Part shown: positions 24,443 to 37,400 of the stretch, piece by piece | Layout of the letters: every line of letters starts with the position of its first letter | How positions within the stretch are numbered: position 1 is the stretch's first letter | Assembly (NCBI RefSeq): GCF_018812025.1 | Contig: NC_063058.1 | Span: forward strand, 23,157,797 to 23,221,796 | DNA from: Megalobrama amblycephala | Lineage: Eukaryota > Chordata > Actinopteri > Cypriniformes > Xenocyprididae | Direction: 5' to 3' | Length of the DNA stretch: 64,000 bases | Notes under the pieces: generated by a model | The model's input: only the letters and a program-made list of their open reading frames with translations | Databases searched by the model: none | What the model was told of the DNA's origin: nothing | Position numbers and translations under genes: made by a program

Positions 24443-24746
24443 TGTTACATAACGGGTGTATCAAGCACACCACGAGGAAGAAAAGAGTTAAACAAGTCTT
24501 TACTTGATAAGCCACAGGGAGAATCCAGATAAGAATATACACCAACTCAGAATAAACGAGACTCGACAAAGACACACCAACAGAACTGAACTGATATACA
24601 GAGACGAATGAACTAAAATGACTAACAGCTGTGATGAATATGATTAGTGTCCATAGTAACAGATAGTGGCAAGAAACTAGAACAAAGAAGCACGTGACAG
24701 AAGAAAACAAACAAACTGAAATTTCAAGTGGAGTGTGGATGTGACA
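24443..24746 (-). repeat. LTR (5' LTR by orientation), full length
   Basis: A 304-bp repeat from TGTTACATAACGG to GTGGATGTGACA, the longer partner of 22696-22812. For minus-strand transcription this copy holds the promoter. Confidence 0.82.
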
Positions 24747-25360
24747 CCTAAGAGTTTCTCCTAAATGGGCAAGTTAGGTGCTACTTAGTCTCAGCCTCAG
24801 ACATTACTCCCACAGACCGTTGGCTGAACATTTGATGCATATGGCACAATTATCTAGAAACACTTCAGGAGTTTCAAAGTCGTCATCTGGTTGGTTGAAT
24901 TCTACAGGATGTCCGGGAGATGTGTGTGTCGCATTCTTTGGTCCACCTGGAAACAAATGGTGTGACACCAAACCCCTTCGTGGAAGAAGAAAGCCATCGT
25001 ATTTACAACTGTGACAATAAGTGCTTATCAGGATCAACTTAACGTTGGATTTTCAAAAGTATGTGAAGCTTGCAGCTCCACTGTTGCAGTAAACTTGCAC
25101 AATGTTCTTGAATTAATAATTTATTAGATGTACGCCGGTCTTATAGAGACATCAACTTTACATTTCCACGCCCCTAAACATGATGCGGAACAAAACAAAC
25201 TGTGATTGGTTGCGTTACATGTCAGTCAAATGTCCTCTTGGGCGGTCCTTTGCCAATGACAGCTGTGATAGAGTCCAGACCTTATGCTGTCAGTCTGAAG
25301 GTCTGGCTATGTGAGACTAGGATCTGCTTAGTCTTAAGATGTTTTGTGAATACCGTGGTC

Positions 25361-26313
25361 TGCACGACTTCAAAGTCTGAGTCTTGCTCCAGCTGGCCAG
25401 TGAGAGATGGTTTATGTTATTATCAGTTTGAGATTTTGAAAATAGTCCTCTTCCTGGAATTTGTTTTTATTTTAAAACTAAAACTCCCAGTGCCTTTCTG
25501 TTCTTAAACTCTGTTTCAAAACATTTACTGAGGGAATTGGTAAAAAGGTAAAAAAAAAAAAAAAAAAAGGTAATATATATATATATTTTTTTATCACTGT
25601 TTGTATTGTTACCAGTGTTTATTCAAAGCACATTATAGATCCTGACTTAACCATGAAGGTTAGGTGTCTACCAAATGTGCTTATGTGAGTTTGTTCATAT
25701 AGACAACAGAGATTTCAAGTGTTAAAAAATATATTTAAAATTAAATATAATGGACATACTTAAAGGAAGTGAATAAGTAATGCTTAAAAATAAATACAAA
25801 GTACAACAAAATAGAGCATTACATATCTTAAGGCTTAAAATTCACATACAGGAAGGGATCTTAAGGTGGGCATGTTTCAGAAAGTGCAATAATAAAAATA
25901 TTAATCATAAAATATAACAATATGCAACAAATTTATAAGATTGCTATCAACTTACAATAATAAAGAGAAACAGTGTCCCTAGTATGATAATTTGTAATTA
26001 GCCTGAACATTGACATGAAATACACTAGAATCAAAGAAGCCGGTTCACATCTGTGACTCACATTGAAGTCCCTCTCAATAATTAATGTGTTAGGCCATTA
26101 AAAATGAAAGAGAACACTGTTTCTTTGTGTAAATCTTTGTACCTTCATGCTTGTTATTGACATTGAAAACAATAAAGCCAATCAATAAATGTCAAACTCA
26201 CATTTGAGTATGTTAAAACATTTTAAAGAATATACATAAAATTTCCTTTCATTTCAGTCATGGTTCTACATTCACAAATCTGTTTTTAGTTAATGTTTTA
26301 ATTAAAAATATAA

Positions 26314-26367
<54 letters not shown>

Positions 26368-26478
26368 TTAAATTCGTTATATTATATATTAGTTAAAATA
26401 TTTTCTAGTAAAAAATATTATACATAAATATAATTTAATTAGAGAATTATTCTAGAAAATATATTTGCTACATATTTC
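25361..26478. other. AT-rich interval, microsatellite only
   Basis: No gene seen. An A-tract lies near 25551, ATATAT near 25575, and a long (TA)n at 26318-26365. Confidence 0.5.
26318..26365. repeat. (TA)n microsatellite
   Basis: About 24 uninterrupted TA units. Confidence 0.95.
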
Positions 26479-26796
26479 ATGACCCTGAAGCTGACTGTAA
26501 GTGATCCATTGCATATTTATTTTGTCTCACATCTAGAAACTTCTTCAACCGATTTCATTAAACAACAGCACCACTGCTTACAGCAGCACAACAGGCAGCA
26601 GCCTAAAGCACTGTCCAGTGCCCACCACACCCAAAATTCTTTAACCCCAGTTCACTTCCTGAACAATTGCATGGATACAATTACACCCAAACATCCCGTT
26701 TCTCTTTATAAATCAAACTCATGGACAACTAGCTCTACACATTTTAACACCCAAGTGCTTGAAACAGTACAAATGATAAAAAAGCATGTATTATGA
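26479..26796 (+). CDS. Candidate exon or orphan frame, unknown
   Basis: A 105-codon open frame is the only long frame in an AT-rich stretch where stops should be frequent. It is rich in His, Gln, Ser, Thr and Asn (HHCLQQHNRQQPKALSSAHH) and ends in a helix-like tail (LETVQMIKKHVL). A strong acceptor-like site (TTTTGTCTCACATCTAG) ends at about 26535, so the real coding part, if any, may begin there in phase 1. It would be convergent with sema7a. No family was recognised; it could equally be chance or an old insertion. Confidence 0.25.
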   Translation: MTLKLTVSDPLHIYFVSHLETSSTDFIKQQHHCLQQHNRQQPKALSSAHHTQNSLTPVHFLNNCMDTITPKHPVSLYKSNSWTTSSTHFNTQVLETVQMIKKHVL

Positions 26797-28438
26797 AAGT
26801 TGGTAAGTACAAACACGATCGCCAGATGTAAAACATAAGGTGACGCAATTTTACAAATGAATCTTCGTTAATGAGAGGAAGTTGTAGTTTCTCAGCAAAC
26901 AAACACACCCTAAATAACTGAACAATATGACCGTGTCTTTCTCACATCTAGAATAGTCTCTCTGGTGTAGCTCTCCTTACATAACATACTGTAAGTGACA
27001 GATTTTACAGTCCTTGAAAGTAGTGCTGAACCAGTTATATTACATTAAGGTGCTTAGTGCACAATTCAGAGCGATTTGAAGTGCTTTTGTTTTGTACAGT
27101 GGGATCCAAAAGTGCTGTTGTTGAATCGCAGCCCTGCTGATATTTGGAAAAACAGCACAACTGCGAGTGAAAAATTGCTTTTATACAAAAGTCCAATAAA
27201 AAAGTTTTTGCTCCACCAACGAAAATAGTTCAGAGCAACATACAGTAGCTGTTTCATTCCTGAATTAATCAGCGTTTTTGAATAAACAGTTGAGTGAATA
27301 ATTCAATGATTCACTCACAAAGACAGTGTGTCCAAAATCGCTTACTGAGTAGGTACTAAATTTGAATTTACTTTGTGATTGTTAAAAAGTATGTTGTATA
27401 CAGTATGAATATGGCTAGAATTAATGAAATTTAGATGTAATACATTTACCGTGTTGTTACTGTCGCGTGACCTACCAGCGCCAGTTGTGTCACTTTATTG
27501 CAATTCATAAATCCTCTTAAGTGGCCTTATGAAATAGTAAAGTGTCCATCAAGTCTCGCCGGAAGTAGTAGGTCATCCAGGTCTACTGTTTTTCAAATAC
27601 TAACATTTCCGCAGCCGGATCACTTCCATAAAGACCAACACAATCTGCCGGTTATCGTCTGTTTTTTTTTTTGCGGTAAATAATGCCGCATACAACAGTA
27701 AATTGACGAGTGCAAATCTTACTAAATCACTTTGCATGATTCATTTAAATAGTCTCCTCCCATAAATTTCGCATCTGAAAGGGAAACTCCAGCAATAAGT
27801 TCAGCCGCAAAAATAACTGTTTCCGCGCCTCTTCAGCGCTAAATTCTCACTGCGCGTCTTTAGCAAATCCTGACAGTAGTTTTTCAACGCCAAAAAAGGG
27901 TTTGCACTGGCACAAGCTGTTAGTAAATCTGGCCCTATGTATTCCGACATACTACTCTTTTGGTGTATTGTTTTGCACATTATATATAGTAGAGAAGTAG
28001 GCTACTCATTTTCGGACTAATTACAAGACTAACTAATTTGGTCAATGTTTAAAAAGTCTTGTGACCTAGAAATAGTGCAGTATCTGAAATATTTCTTCAT
28101 TTTACTTTTCAGAAAAATTCTAAATCCTAAAACTGTCGGAGTATTTCCGGGTTCCGAAGACAAAAGCCCAAATTTCCATTGCGGTCTCAGACTTTGGACC
28201 CCACCGTATACACTGAACAGATACTCAACAGATGGCAAACGTGTAATTGTCTGCTAGGACGGACACTTACTTCTACTTCAGTGTTTACTTCCCTATAAAC
28301 CTCATTTGATAAGGTCATAGTCTACATCCTACAACCACTGGCACCTGGCTAACGTCTTGCTAATGGTTTTAATCAGCTTGCAGGTCATCAGAAATGCTAG
28401 AGGATGGAAGCACTGACATTTATATAACTACCTTGACC
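26797..28438. other. Intergenic, repeat-like, no gene
   Basis: Fish repeat phrases occur (TTAGTAAATCTGGCCCTATG near 27930, TGTCCAAAATCGCTTACT near 27330 and a rough mirror near 28000). Part of it should be the sema7a 3' untranslated region; I found no clear poly(A) signal. Confidence 0.4.
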
Positions 28439-31400
28439 TTAAAGCGAGCACAGATAGAAGGCGCTAGTGACAAATGCCGCCATTAACCAGTCCAGTGCTC
28501 TGAGCTTGACAGCATCATTAAAAGCACGCTTAGGAAAAAGGTCATATTCATTCACAGTTTTGGTGTAATCACGTTCATGGGAAACACATTTGTAATTGCC
28601 ATACATGTCATCCTTCATTGATGGGATGAGGAGGAGGCATTCTGATTGAGTCTGCTGGCATGGGCTTCTCTTGTCCCCATGTTCCCATCTATAAGTGGCA
28701 TGATGGGAATCAACAGGACAAGAGAGATAAAAGGGAACATCACTGGGCACGTCGTGTCGAATCTTTAATGGAGCTGTCGATGATTGTTGTACATCACGTC
28801 TGAATCTTCCCACTAAAAGACATTTGTTAAAGATACACGAGTTAGGAAGATGGTTTTGCCTGTTGTCTAAAAATATTGCGTAAAAATTGTAAATTGTAAG
28901 TAAAACAATTATGAGATTATTTTTACAACATACCTGAGTTTTGGTTACATACATTAGTCAGTCCATTAGCAATGTTTTGTATTCCTCCTCTGAAACAAAA
29001 TCCGAACAGAGAATTATTAAAAACAACGCTAGGGTGTTGTAGCAGGTTGCCAAGGTGTTGCTATGGGGTTTCTAACCCAGCTAACAGAAAACCTTCTCAG
29101 AAATTTAGCTAACATTTTAGCAAGGTTCTACCAAAGTTATGAACCAAAGTTCAGAGTTTTCTAGGCCTTTACACCAGCTGGAAGTAAAAAAGTTGGACGA
29201 AACGCGTCCACGCTGACACTTTCTAACGTTCGCATAACCAGAAAAAACACCAAGTGTTTCTAAGATATTATGAGTGGTCTCAATCCCTCAAAAAAGTCAG
29301 CTTTTTAATGGCAAAATGCGTAAAAATAATACAATATTCTTTATAAAAGCATACTCAGTTTGAGACGTGCAGCCTCGTTCAGTCCAAGCGCAGTAGGGGT
29401 CACGGGAAAGAACACATTCCTCACAGGAAGCATTGTAGTCTTGACATCTCTGCAGGTCTAACATGGACAACTGACCAGGATATCCTACGAACAGCTTCCT
29501 CTGCACACAAAAACAACAGCAGTGAACTTTAAACAGAAACTGAGTCAAAATGGATGTTATGTTTGCTTACAAAGTGTTCAGTTATTCACAAGGCTGCTTG
29601 ATTACCTTCTCAGAGTCAAGTTTCATTGAATGTATGGGTGCGGAGCCATTGCACAGATGCGTTTCAGAGATGATAAAAGCTTTGGAGCCGTCCTCCAGGA
29701 TCTTGAGGATCACTCCATCGTCTAAGAAGGACAAAGACAAGATAGTCGGTGGTCTGAAAGAACTAGTGAGAACATTTGTTGTAAGCAAGATCAATAGTAA
29801 TTTAAAATTGAAAGTGCATATATTGGAAACTTATTACGGCTGGAATACACTACATGAATTTTGCATGGGCTGTTTCCCAGATTTGCAGTTTGGAGGAGTT
29901 GCTGAAAATCAGAGTCAAGTCTGCCGGTTTTGGGCAGTCAACAGTTGACAGATTTTGAAGAAAATCGCGTAGTGTATGATTGGCACAAACCCTGATTTTT
30001 AAGCTTCAGACTATGATTCCATCCAGACAAAGGTTTTTGTGCAAAGACTTTGACTATGTCTGTCATAAGCAGATTTCAGTCATCATTTACTCACCCTCAA
30101 GTAGTTCCAAACCTGTATGAATTTCTTTGTTCTGCTGAACACAATCCCAGACAGCAACATAGTGTGGCCCAAATCCAGCCCACATCTGGTACATGTGGAT
30201 TACATGTGGACCAGATGTGGGCCCGATCTGGCCAGACACTATGTTGCTGTCAGGGAAAGGAAGATATTTGGAAGAATGTCAGAAACCAAACAGATCTTGC
30301 CCCCCATTGACTACCATAGTTCTTATTTTTCCTACTATGGCAGTAAATGGAGGGTGAGATCTGTTTGGTTACAAACATTACAAACATGGTTACAACAAAA
30401 GAAATTCATACAGGTTTGGAACTACTTGAGGGTGAGTAAATGATGAGAGAATTTTCATTTTTGGGTGAACTATCCCTTTAAGCAGGGAAAAAAGGCTTTT
30501 AAAAACATGACCGTGATAAGACAAAAGCCGGTAACGACGGGAAGCACTTTTCATATCAAGTGTCAGGAAGTCAAAAAGCAAACATTGATATACAGAGTTC
30601 TTTATCAAATATACCACATATACCTGTTGCAAGCAGCAGCACATTGTGCATGCTTTCATTTGAAGCCTGGACTCGGTCAACAGCTATCTTGGTAAAGTTC
30701 TTATTACTCGTGAAGAAAGGTGTTTCTCGTTGAATGGGATGAATCCAGTCCTTCATCTCTGGATAGTCTTTTATAATTTGGAGGGTAGAATGTGGAACGG
30801 AGTTGCTGTTTTTCACACACTGAAAAAGATGTTATTTCATAATGAAATTTCAGTTAGCATTGTTTGAGGTCTGAGATTATAACCATCCCATTGTAACCAA
30901 GACAAAGGGCAAGGCAAAAATGACTGCGTATTTCCTCAAGTATAAGTGGAGTTTTAAAATAGCTATTGTGAGGAAACAATAGCCTTGATTCACCAACAAT
31001 GACTATAAGGATAATAACCCTGAACAATTCACCTTTAGGTCAAGAGTAAAATGATTGAGGAAGTTGTTGAGCATAAAAATACATATATAAAAAAAACAAC
31101 TTAGGAAAATGTGTATCAAAAGGTTACTCAGTACAGTTTTTAATTAAAAAATATGCTGATCTCACTGCGATGGACCCTCTAAGCACAATATTATCAAAAA
31201 AAAAAAATTGGTAAATGCTAATATATTTACACATTTATTAATTAGTTAAAATTATTTATTTTATTATTACTAAAAAGAGTGATTTAAATGTGTATATTAT
31301 TTAATTATTTATTTTAATGATTATTTTTCCACAACCCCCCTAGCATCTCCCTGCTGCCACCTGGGATTTTCCAGACTCGGAACATTGTCATCTTAGAGAT

Positions 31401-34400
31401 GATAGCACAATACCAATGGAGCTATTCAACACTATTTGGAAACAATGTGTGGAATATTGCCATCACATTCATGAAAAAGTCTTGTGGTGGGGTTTGTGAA
31501 AACTAGGAAACGGAGAAAACTTCCCTACGCATTATTTTACCACAGTGGTTCACCGGTATGTGTTGTAATGCAGCATAGTGCAAAACCAAACAAGGTCAAA
31601 CAAACAACACTGAGTTTTTCTACCCAAACAAACTAAATATATAATTTAAAAAAAGAATGTTTATTTATATTATTCTGGAAGTGTGTTTTTGCTTACCGTT
31701 CCTGGTCTTGGGTTGGGAATCGCCCCAGTATAACCTTTGTAGGAAGAACTCTCAAAAACATCATCAAGATCCTTCAAGGAATATATGCAGACAGCAGTAG
31801 AGTTCCTATGGCAACATTAAAAGATTGTTAACGCACATATATATGCAAATGAATTAAAGTGATGGCTTTTAAATGTCCCGTTCTTCGTGATCCCATGTTT
31901 CAAACTTTAGTTAGTGTGTAACGTTGTTGTTAGAGTATAAATAAAATCTGTAACATTTTAAAGCTCAAAGTTCAATGCCAAGCGAGATATTTTATTTAAC
32001 AGAAGTCGCCTACATCGAACGGCCAGTTTGGACTACATCCCTCTACTTCCTTCTTTAATGACGTCACTAAAACAGTTATTTGGCTAACCTCTGCCCACAG
32101 GAATACACAAGATATGCGTTTGTAGAGTGTGTTTGTCGCCATGTCGTCGAAACGCTGTTATTTTCATCCCGCAGTCCAATCACCGGGTCTGATTCCGGCT
32201 CAAATTGATAGGGTAAAATTAAAGACATGTTTACAATAACACTGAGCGCGTGCATCTCCATGTTATGGTAAGAGGCGTGACCTTTCCGGGCATGGTGCGC
32301 TAAACTGCTGTCGAATCACAACACAGGAACCGCTGGCACAATCAGAACTCGTTATGTATTTCTGAAGGAGGGACTTCATAGAACAAGGAAGTCATCAGCC
32401 CGTTTTTATGACAGTGGAAACAGCGGTATACAGATAAGTAAATTATGTGAAAAATACTGTGTTTTTTTACACGCGAAACATGAACACATGTTATATTGCA
32501 CACTATAAACACAATCAAAGCTTCAAAAAACCACGAAAAACGGGACCTTTAAGTTCTGGTAGAATCTGCCATCTCTGACCCAGTTTGTTCGTTTAATGGC
32601 AGCAATAAGTTGTGTTTTCCACCAACTGGCAACCCGGGGTGTCAAAATACTATTGGGTAAATGGGCAGTGGGCGGGATCACACATTCCAAAACAGACATT
32701 CCGACACGCAACACACATTTCAAAGTAGAATATCTGGCTGTAGTATTGTTTTTCAGAGAAAAAAATTATGTAAACGTAGCTTGTTTCCAAAATTTCCACA
32801 AACATATTATGGTATTTTTATCGTTTAGTACAGTCGTCTGTGCTTCATGGGAGTAGGCCGAGCTAAAGAACTATTTTGCCTTGTTTTGCCCGTTCACACC
32901 AAGGACAATAACTAAAACGATAAGGATATAGTTCTAAGAATCATTCAAAAATGTAAAAGAGTCCACATCAAAACAATAATGATAAAGGCACAGAGAGACA
33001 GAATGTTTCAGAATGTTAATCTGATAAACAATAAAAACACTGACAGCCAATCAGAATCCATCCTGTTTTAAAGCGCTCGAGCTCTTCAAACAAAGCTTTA
33101 TCGTCCGTTAGTGTGGATGCTAATATACACCGATCAGGCATAACATTATGACCACTGACACGTGAAGTGAATAACACTGATTATCTCTTCATCATGGCAC
33201 CTGTTAGTGGGTGGGATATATTAGGCAGCAAGTGAACATTTTGTCCTCAAAGTTGATGTGTTAGAAGCAGGAAAAATTGGCAAGCTAAGAATTTGAGCAA
33301 GTTTGACAAAGGCCAAATTGTGATGGCTAGACGACTGGGTCAGAGCATCTCCAAAACTGCAGTTCTTGTGGGGTGTTCCTGGTCTGCAGTGGTCATTGTC
33401 TATCAAAAGTGGTCAAAGGAAGGAGCAGTGGTGAACCGGCGACAGGTTCATGGGTGGCCAAGGCTCATTGATGCACGTGGGGAGCAAAGGCTGGCCCGTG
33501 TGGTCCCATCCAACAACTGGGCTACGTGGTCTGCCATCCATGTGGATGTTATTTTAACATGTACCACCTACCTAAGCATTGTTTCAGATCATGTACACCC
33601 TTTCATGGAAACGGTATTCCCTGGTGGCTGTGGCCTCTTTCAGCAGGATAATGCGCCCTGCCACAAAGCAAAAATGGTTCAGGAATGGTTTGTGGAGCAC
33701 AACGAGTTTGAGGTGTTGACTTTGCCTCCAAATTCCCCAGATCTCAATCCAATCGAGCATCTGTGGGATGTGCTGAACAAACAAGTCCAATCCATGGATG
33801 CCCCCATCTCGCAACTTACAGGACTTAAATGATCTGCTGCTAACATCTTGTTGCCAGATACCGCAGCACACCTTCAGTGGTCCATGCCTCAACACGTCAG
33901 GGCTGTTTTGGCAGCAAAAGTGGGACCAACACAATATTAGGAAGGTGGTCATAATGTTATGCCTGATCGGTGTATATCATAATGGTTAAATAATTAAATA
34001 ATCTTTAAAGTTATCATTCTTGATGTGAGTGGGCCTCAAGGCCATTATTTAAAACACAATAACCAGGAATCTTATTTTTTCCTCTAAGGTCAGCCTTCTG
34101 CTTGGAATAATAACTGATAAGCTGAATAAACATCAGGGTCAGATTACTTATTGTGTTTGTACTGATCACTTTAAAGACTGTGTGCTGACTCAGTTGTGTG
34201 TTGACTTTATTGTTATTACTATATGGGTAAGGATTGTGAGAAGATGAAAGTATTCAGAAAAATAAACTCTCCATTGATAAAGATAATACTGATATGTTCA
34301 TCTCAAAACCGAAACCAAAGAGGAAAATTCTGAGCAAGAAGTAACATGGAAATATCAGAAGATAATGCAGCGTTTACCAGCTGCTGGAGAAGAGCGCATA

Positions 34401-37400
34401 CACTCGCGAGTCCGTCCAGTCCTCAGCATGCTGGAAGAAAACATCCTGTAGACGGTTGAAGTACAACGACTCGCTAGGAATCCCACACACAAGTCGTGCC
34501 TTCAGGAAAGAGGTCCATATGTTCTGGAGTAACTGCTTGGGACCGCCCTCATCAACCTATGATAGATTGATGTTTTCACAGATGGAAAATATTCAGCTGA
34601 TTCCAAGCCCAGATAACTAACCCAGATAATAATCAACATGCCCTGGAATGTTTCTTCATTTCTTAAAAGTTTTTACACAGAACACACCCAGCTAACAGGG
34701 AATATTCTCAGATTCTTGCCTAATGTTCTGGCAAGGTTCTTTCAAAGTTATGAACAATGTTCTTCCAGTACCATTAATAGAATGTTCGTTCAAAGTTCAG
34801 TGTTTAATAATGTTCTCGGTAACACTTTAGAATACTGTTCCGTCATTAATGAATAACTACAGAGGAACAAATGAGTAACACTCTGTGGTTGCTCACTATT
34901 AGCGAATCCATAACTACTACCTCCCAGAGAACTACTAAAATCTACTACATACAGGTTTATAATTAACATGAAAAATGCATAATGTGTAATTAATTCTAAA
35001 GTAAGGATCACGGTAACCCACTAGTAATGACTCAAATCTTTCAGAAGGAATTACTCATTATTTGGAACAGTATAAAGTGAAAAACATGAAAACTCTCTAA
35101 TAATGACTGAAGTCATAGTAATTGACCCTTCGCCGGGAGTTTGATTGACAAGTGATCTAACCAGTCAGAACGCCGAATCTGCCATTTTGTCCAACAAAAG
35201 AAGTTAGGAGTTAGAAGATTAACCTCGGTGGAGTTAAACTCAAAAAATTGTGTGTATTAACGTCTTTCCACGTTTGAAACAACATTCCTTCTCTTGTTCA
35301 TTCATGTTTATTTAATGCTATAAATGAACTAGTAGGAAGAGATGATTGGTTCACGAGCCGCTTGAGCTGAGGCGCTACAGTGGTCTGTCATGACACATTA
35401 AAGAGCCACAAAACAGTTTTTATTGTTTGAATTTCTTAAAAAAAACTACACAGTTTGAAACCTGAGACTTTGTTTAATATCATAAGTAACCTGCTTTGTC
35501 TTGTCTGTCGACGTGTTGTCAGTGTCCTCTTTGCTCCGCAATGTATTTTTCACTTGTTGGCTTGTTGGACAAAGCAACAGTAACTAAGGGGGACGGGTCT
35601 TTGCGAAGGGTCAATTCCTTCCTAGGAATTACTGGACGTGTTAGTGAGGCCAGCAGGGGGCGCTCACCCTGTGGTCTGTGTGGGTCCTAACACCCCAGTA
35701 TTGTGATGGGGACACTATGCTGTCCTTCGGATGAGACGTTAAACTGAGGTCCTGACTCTCTGTGGTCATTAAAAATTCCAGGATGTCCTTCGAAAAGAGT
35801 AGGGGTGTAACCCCCGACATCCTGGCCTCTGTCTAACATCATGGCCTCCTAATCATCCCCATACACCGATGCACGTCTTGATATTGCTGAGTTAGATGCA
35901 TTCCTGGGTCAACATATTTTGTTGATCCTGGAACAACATTCCAGTCTGAAAATTTAGTCTTAACCCTATTCCTACCCCTAAACCTAACCCTACCCATAAG
36001 TTATCCCAAAAATCAGAGGGAAATGATAGATGAATAACACTGATGTAGAAGCACCAACTCATGATTTTAAGCCTAAATTTGACATAATCTGTAAACTTGT
36101 CCCTCAAATCTGATTGGTTGATTTGAATGTTGTTCCAGGATCAACAAAAATGTTGACCCAGGAACATGCTGAACTCAGCAAAATCAGGTTCTGCTACACT
36201 GTTGCCATATTGCGCCACTTTTGGCGCAGTATGGCTACTGTCGGCTGTCAGATCATCCAGATTTAACTGGCTGCTATTTTCTTGTTTTCTGCTGAACCTA
36301 ACTTACACCTAACTTTGCTGATAGCAGTGTGCCAAAAGTGTGAAAGAAGTGCGATAACTGCATTGTCAAGTTGGATGCCAGGGATGCTTTTAGTGCTGCA
36401 ATCTAAATTTGAACCTTTCTGACTATGTTTCTGATACCCCGTAATTACCCTATACTGAGCTGACGTTCTGACATAGAACACGGAAGCTCTGGACTGTGTC
36501 TAGCCTAGGAGGATGACAGGGAAGAGAAGAAATTGTTGAATAAAGTTATTTTTGTTTTGTTTTTGCACACAAAAAGTATTATCGTCGCTTCATAACATTA
36601 AGGTTGAACCACTGTAGTCACATGGACTATTTTAACGATGTCTTTACTACTTTTCTGGACCTTGAATGTGGTAATTAAAATTCTTTTCTATGGATCAGAA
36701 ACCACTCGGATTTCATCAAAAATATCTTAATTTGATGAACTTACTGGTTTGGGACAACATGAGGGTGAGTAATTAATGACAGAAATAAATTTTTGTGTGA
36801 ACTAACCCTTTAACTTGCCAGCTATTTTCACTATCCAGCAGTCTTGTTTTCAGCTGAAGACGCTTACACCTAACTTTGCTGATAGCAGTGGTGTTGTCCT
36901 CACCAAAAGTGTGAAAGAAATGCGATGACTGCATTGCGAACATAGATGCCAGGGATGCTTTCAGTGCTGTAATCTAAATTTGAATCTCTGCGTGAGTTTC
37001 TGACTATGTAAGACTTCTCTTCACCTCCTCCGGAATAATTCATGGTAACCAATCACTCACATGCAAATCCCTTTGTAAGATAAGGCCATTCATCTTTCCT
37101 CAACGTGTAGGATGATAAAATTGCTTTTGAAGGTCACTTTTCCACAATAATGGTTCTCTCAGACGTGGTGCGTACATGTAGGAAGCCTCACAAAGAACCA
37201 TCACATCTTTCATATCTAAGTGAGAAACATACCTTACACACTCTGGCAACTCTAGATATCCAAGGATCAGCTTCTGGGCTTGTGTCCGAGTTTTTTTCAC
37301 GAAATAAGACGTATATCTTCTCATTCAAGGAGTCATTTTTGCGCTTTGCCAAAAAAATGGAGATAAACGTGGGTTCTGTGAGGGAGTGAGAATAAGTCAT

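Larger units (their letters stand above)
22696..24746 (-). mobile_element. Non-autonomous LTR retrotransposon (2.05 kb)
   Basis: Direct repeats starting TGTTACATAACGG and ending GGATGTGACA lie at 22696-22812 (117 bp) and 24443-24746 (304 bp), each bounded by TG and CA. The whole is flanked by a 5-bp duplication CCTAA (22691-22695 and 24747-24751). The left LTR lacks an internal block of about 190 bp. A polypyrimidine run just inside the left LTR (GATCGCCCCCTCCC) reads as the polypurine tract of a minus-strand element, agreeing with the gag-like frames. There is no protease, reverse transcriptase or integrase, so it depended on other elements for movement. Confidence 0.85.
21304..25360. mobile_element. 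PIF/Harbinger-like element hosting an LTR element
   Basis: The ends GACCAGGGTCCATATTCACA (21304) and the complement of GACCACGGTATTCACAAAAC (ending 25360) are inverted, with subterminal AAACAT..CTTA motifs. This terminus recalls fish Harbinger families, but no Harbinger nuclease or Myb-like frame could be recognised, so the assignment is tentative. The LTR element at 22696-24746 is inserted inside. Confidence 0.5.

Noticed and set aside
35940..36000. Telomere-like CCTAACCCTA run
   Set aside because: Short, imperfect, and in the middle of a hairpin MITE, so not an interstitial telomere of note.
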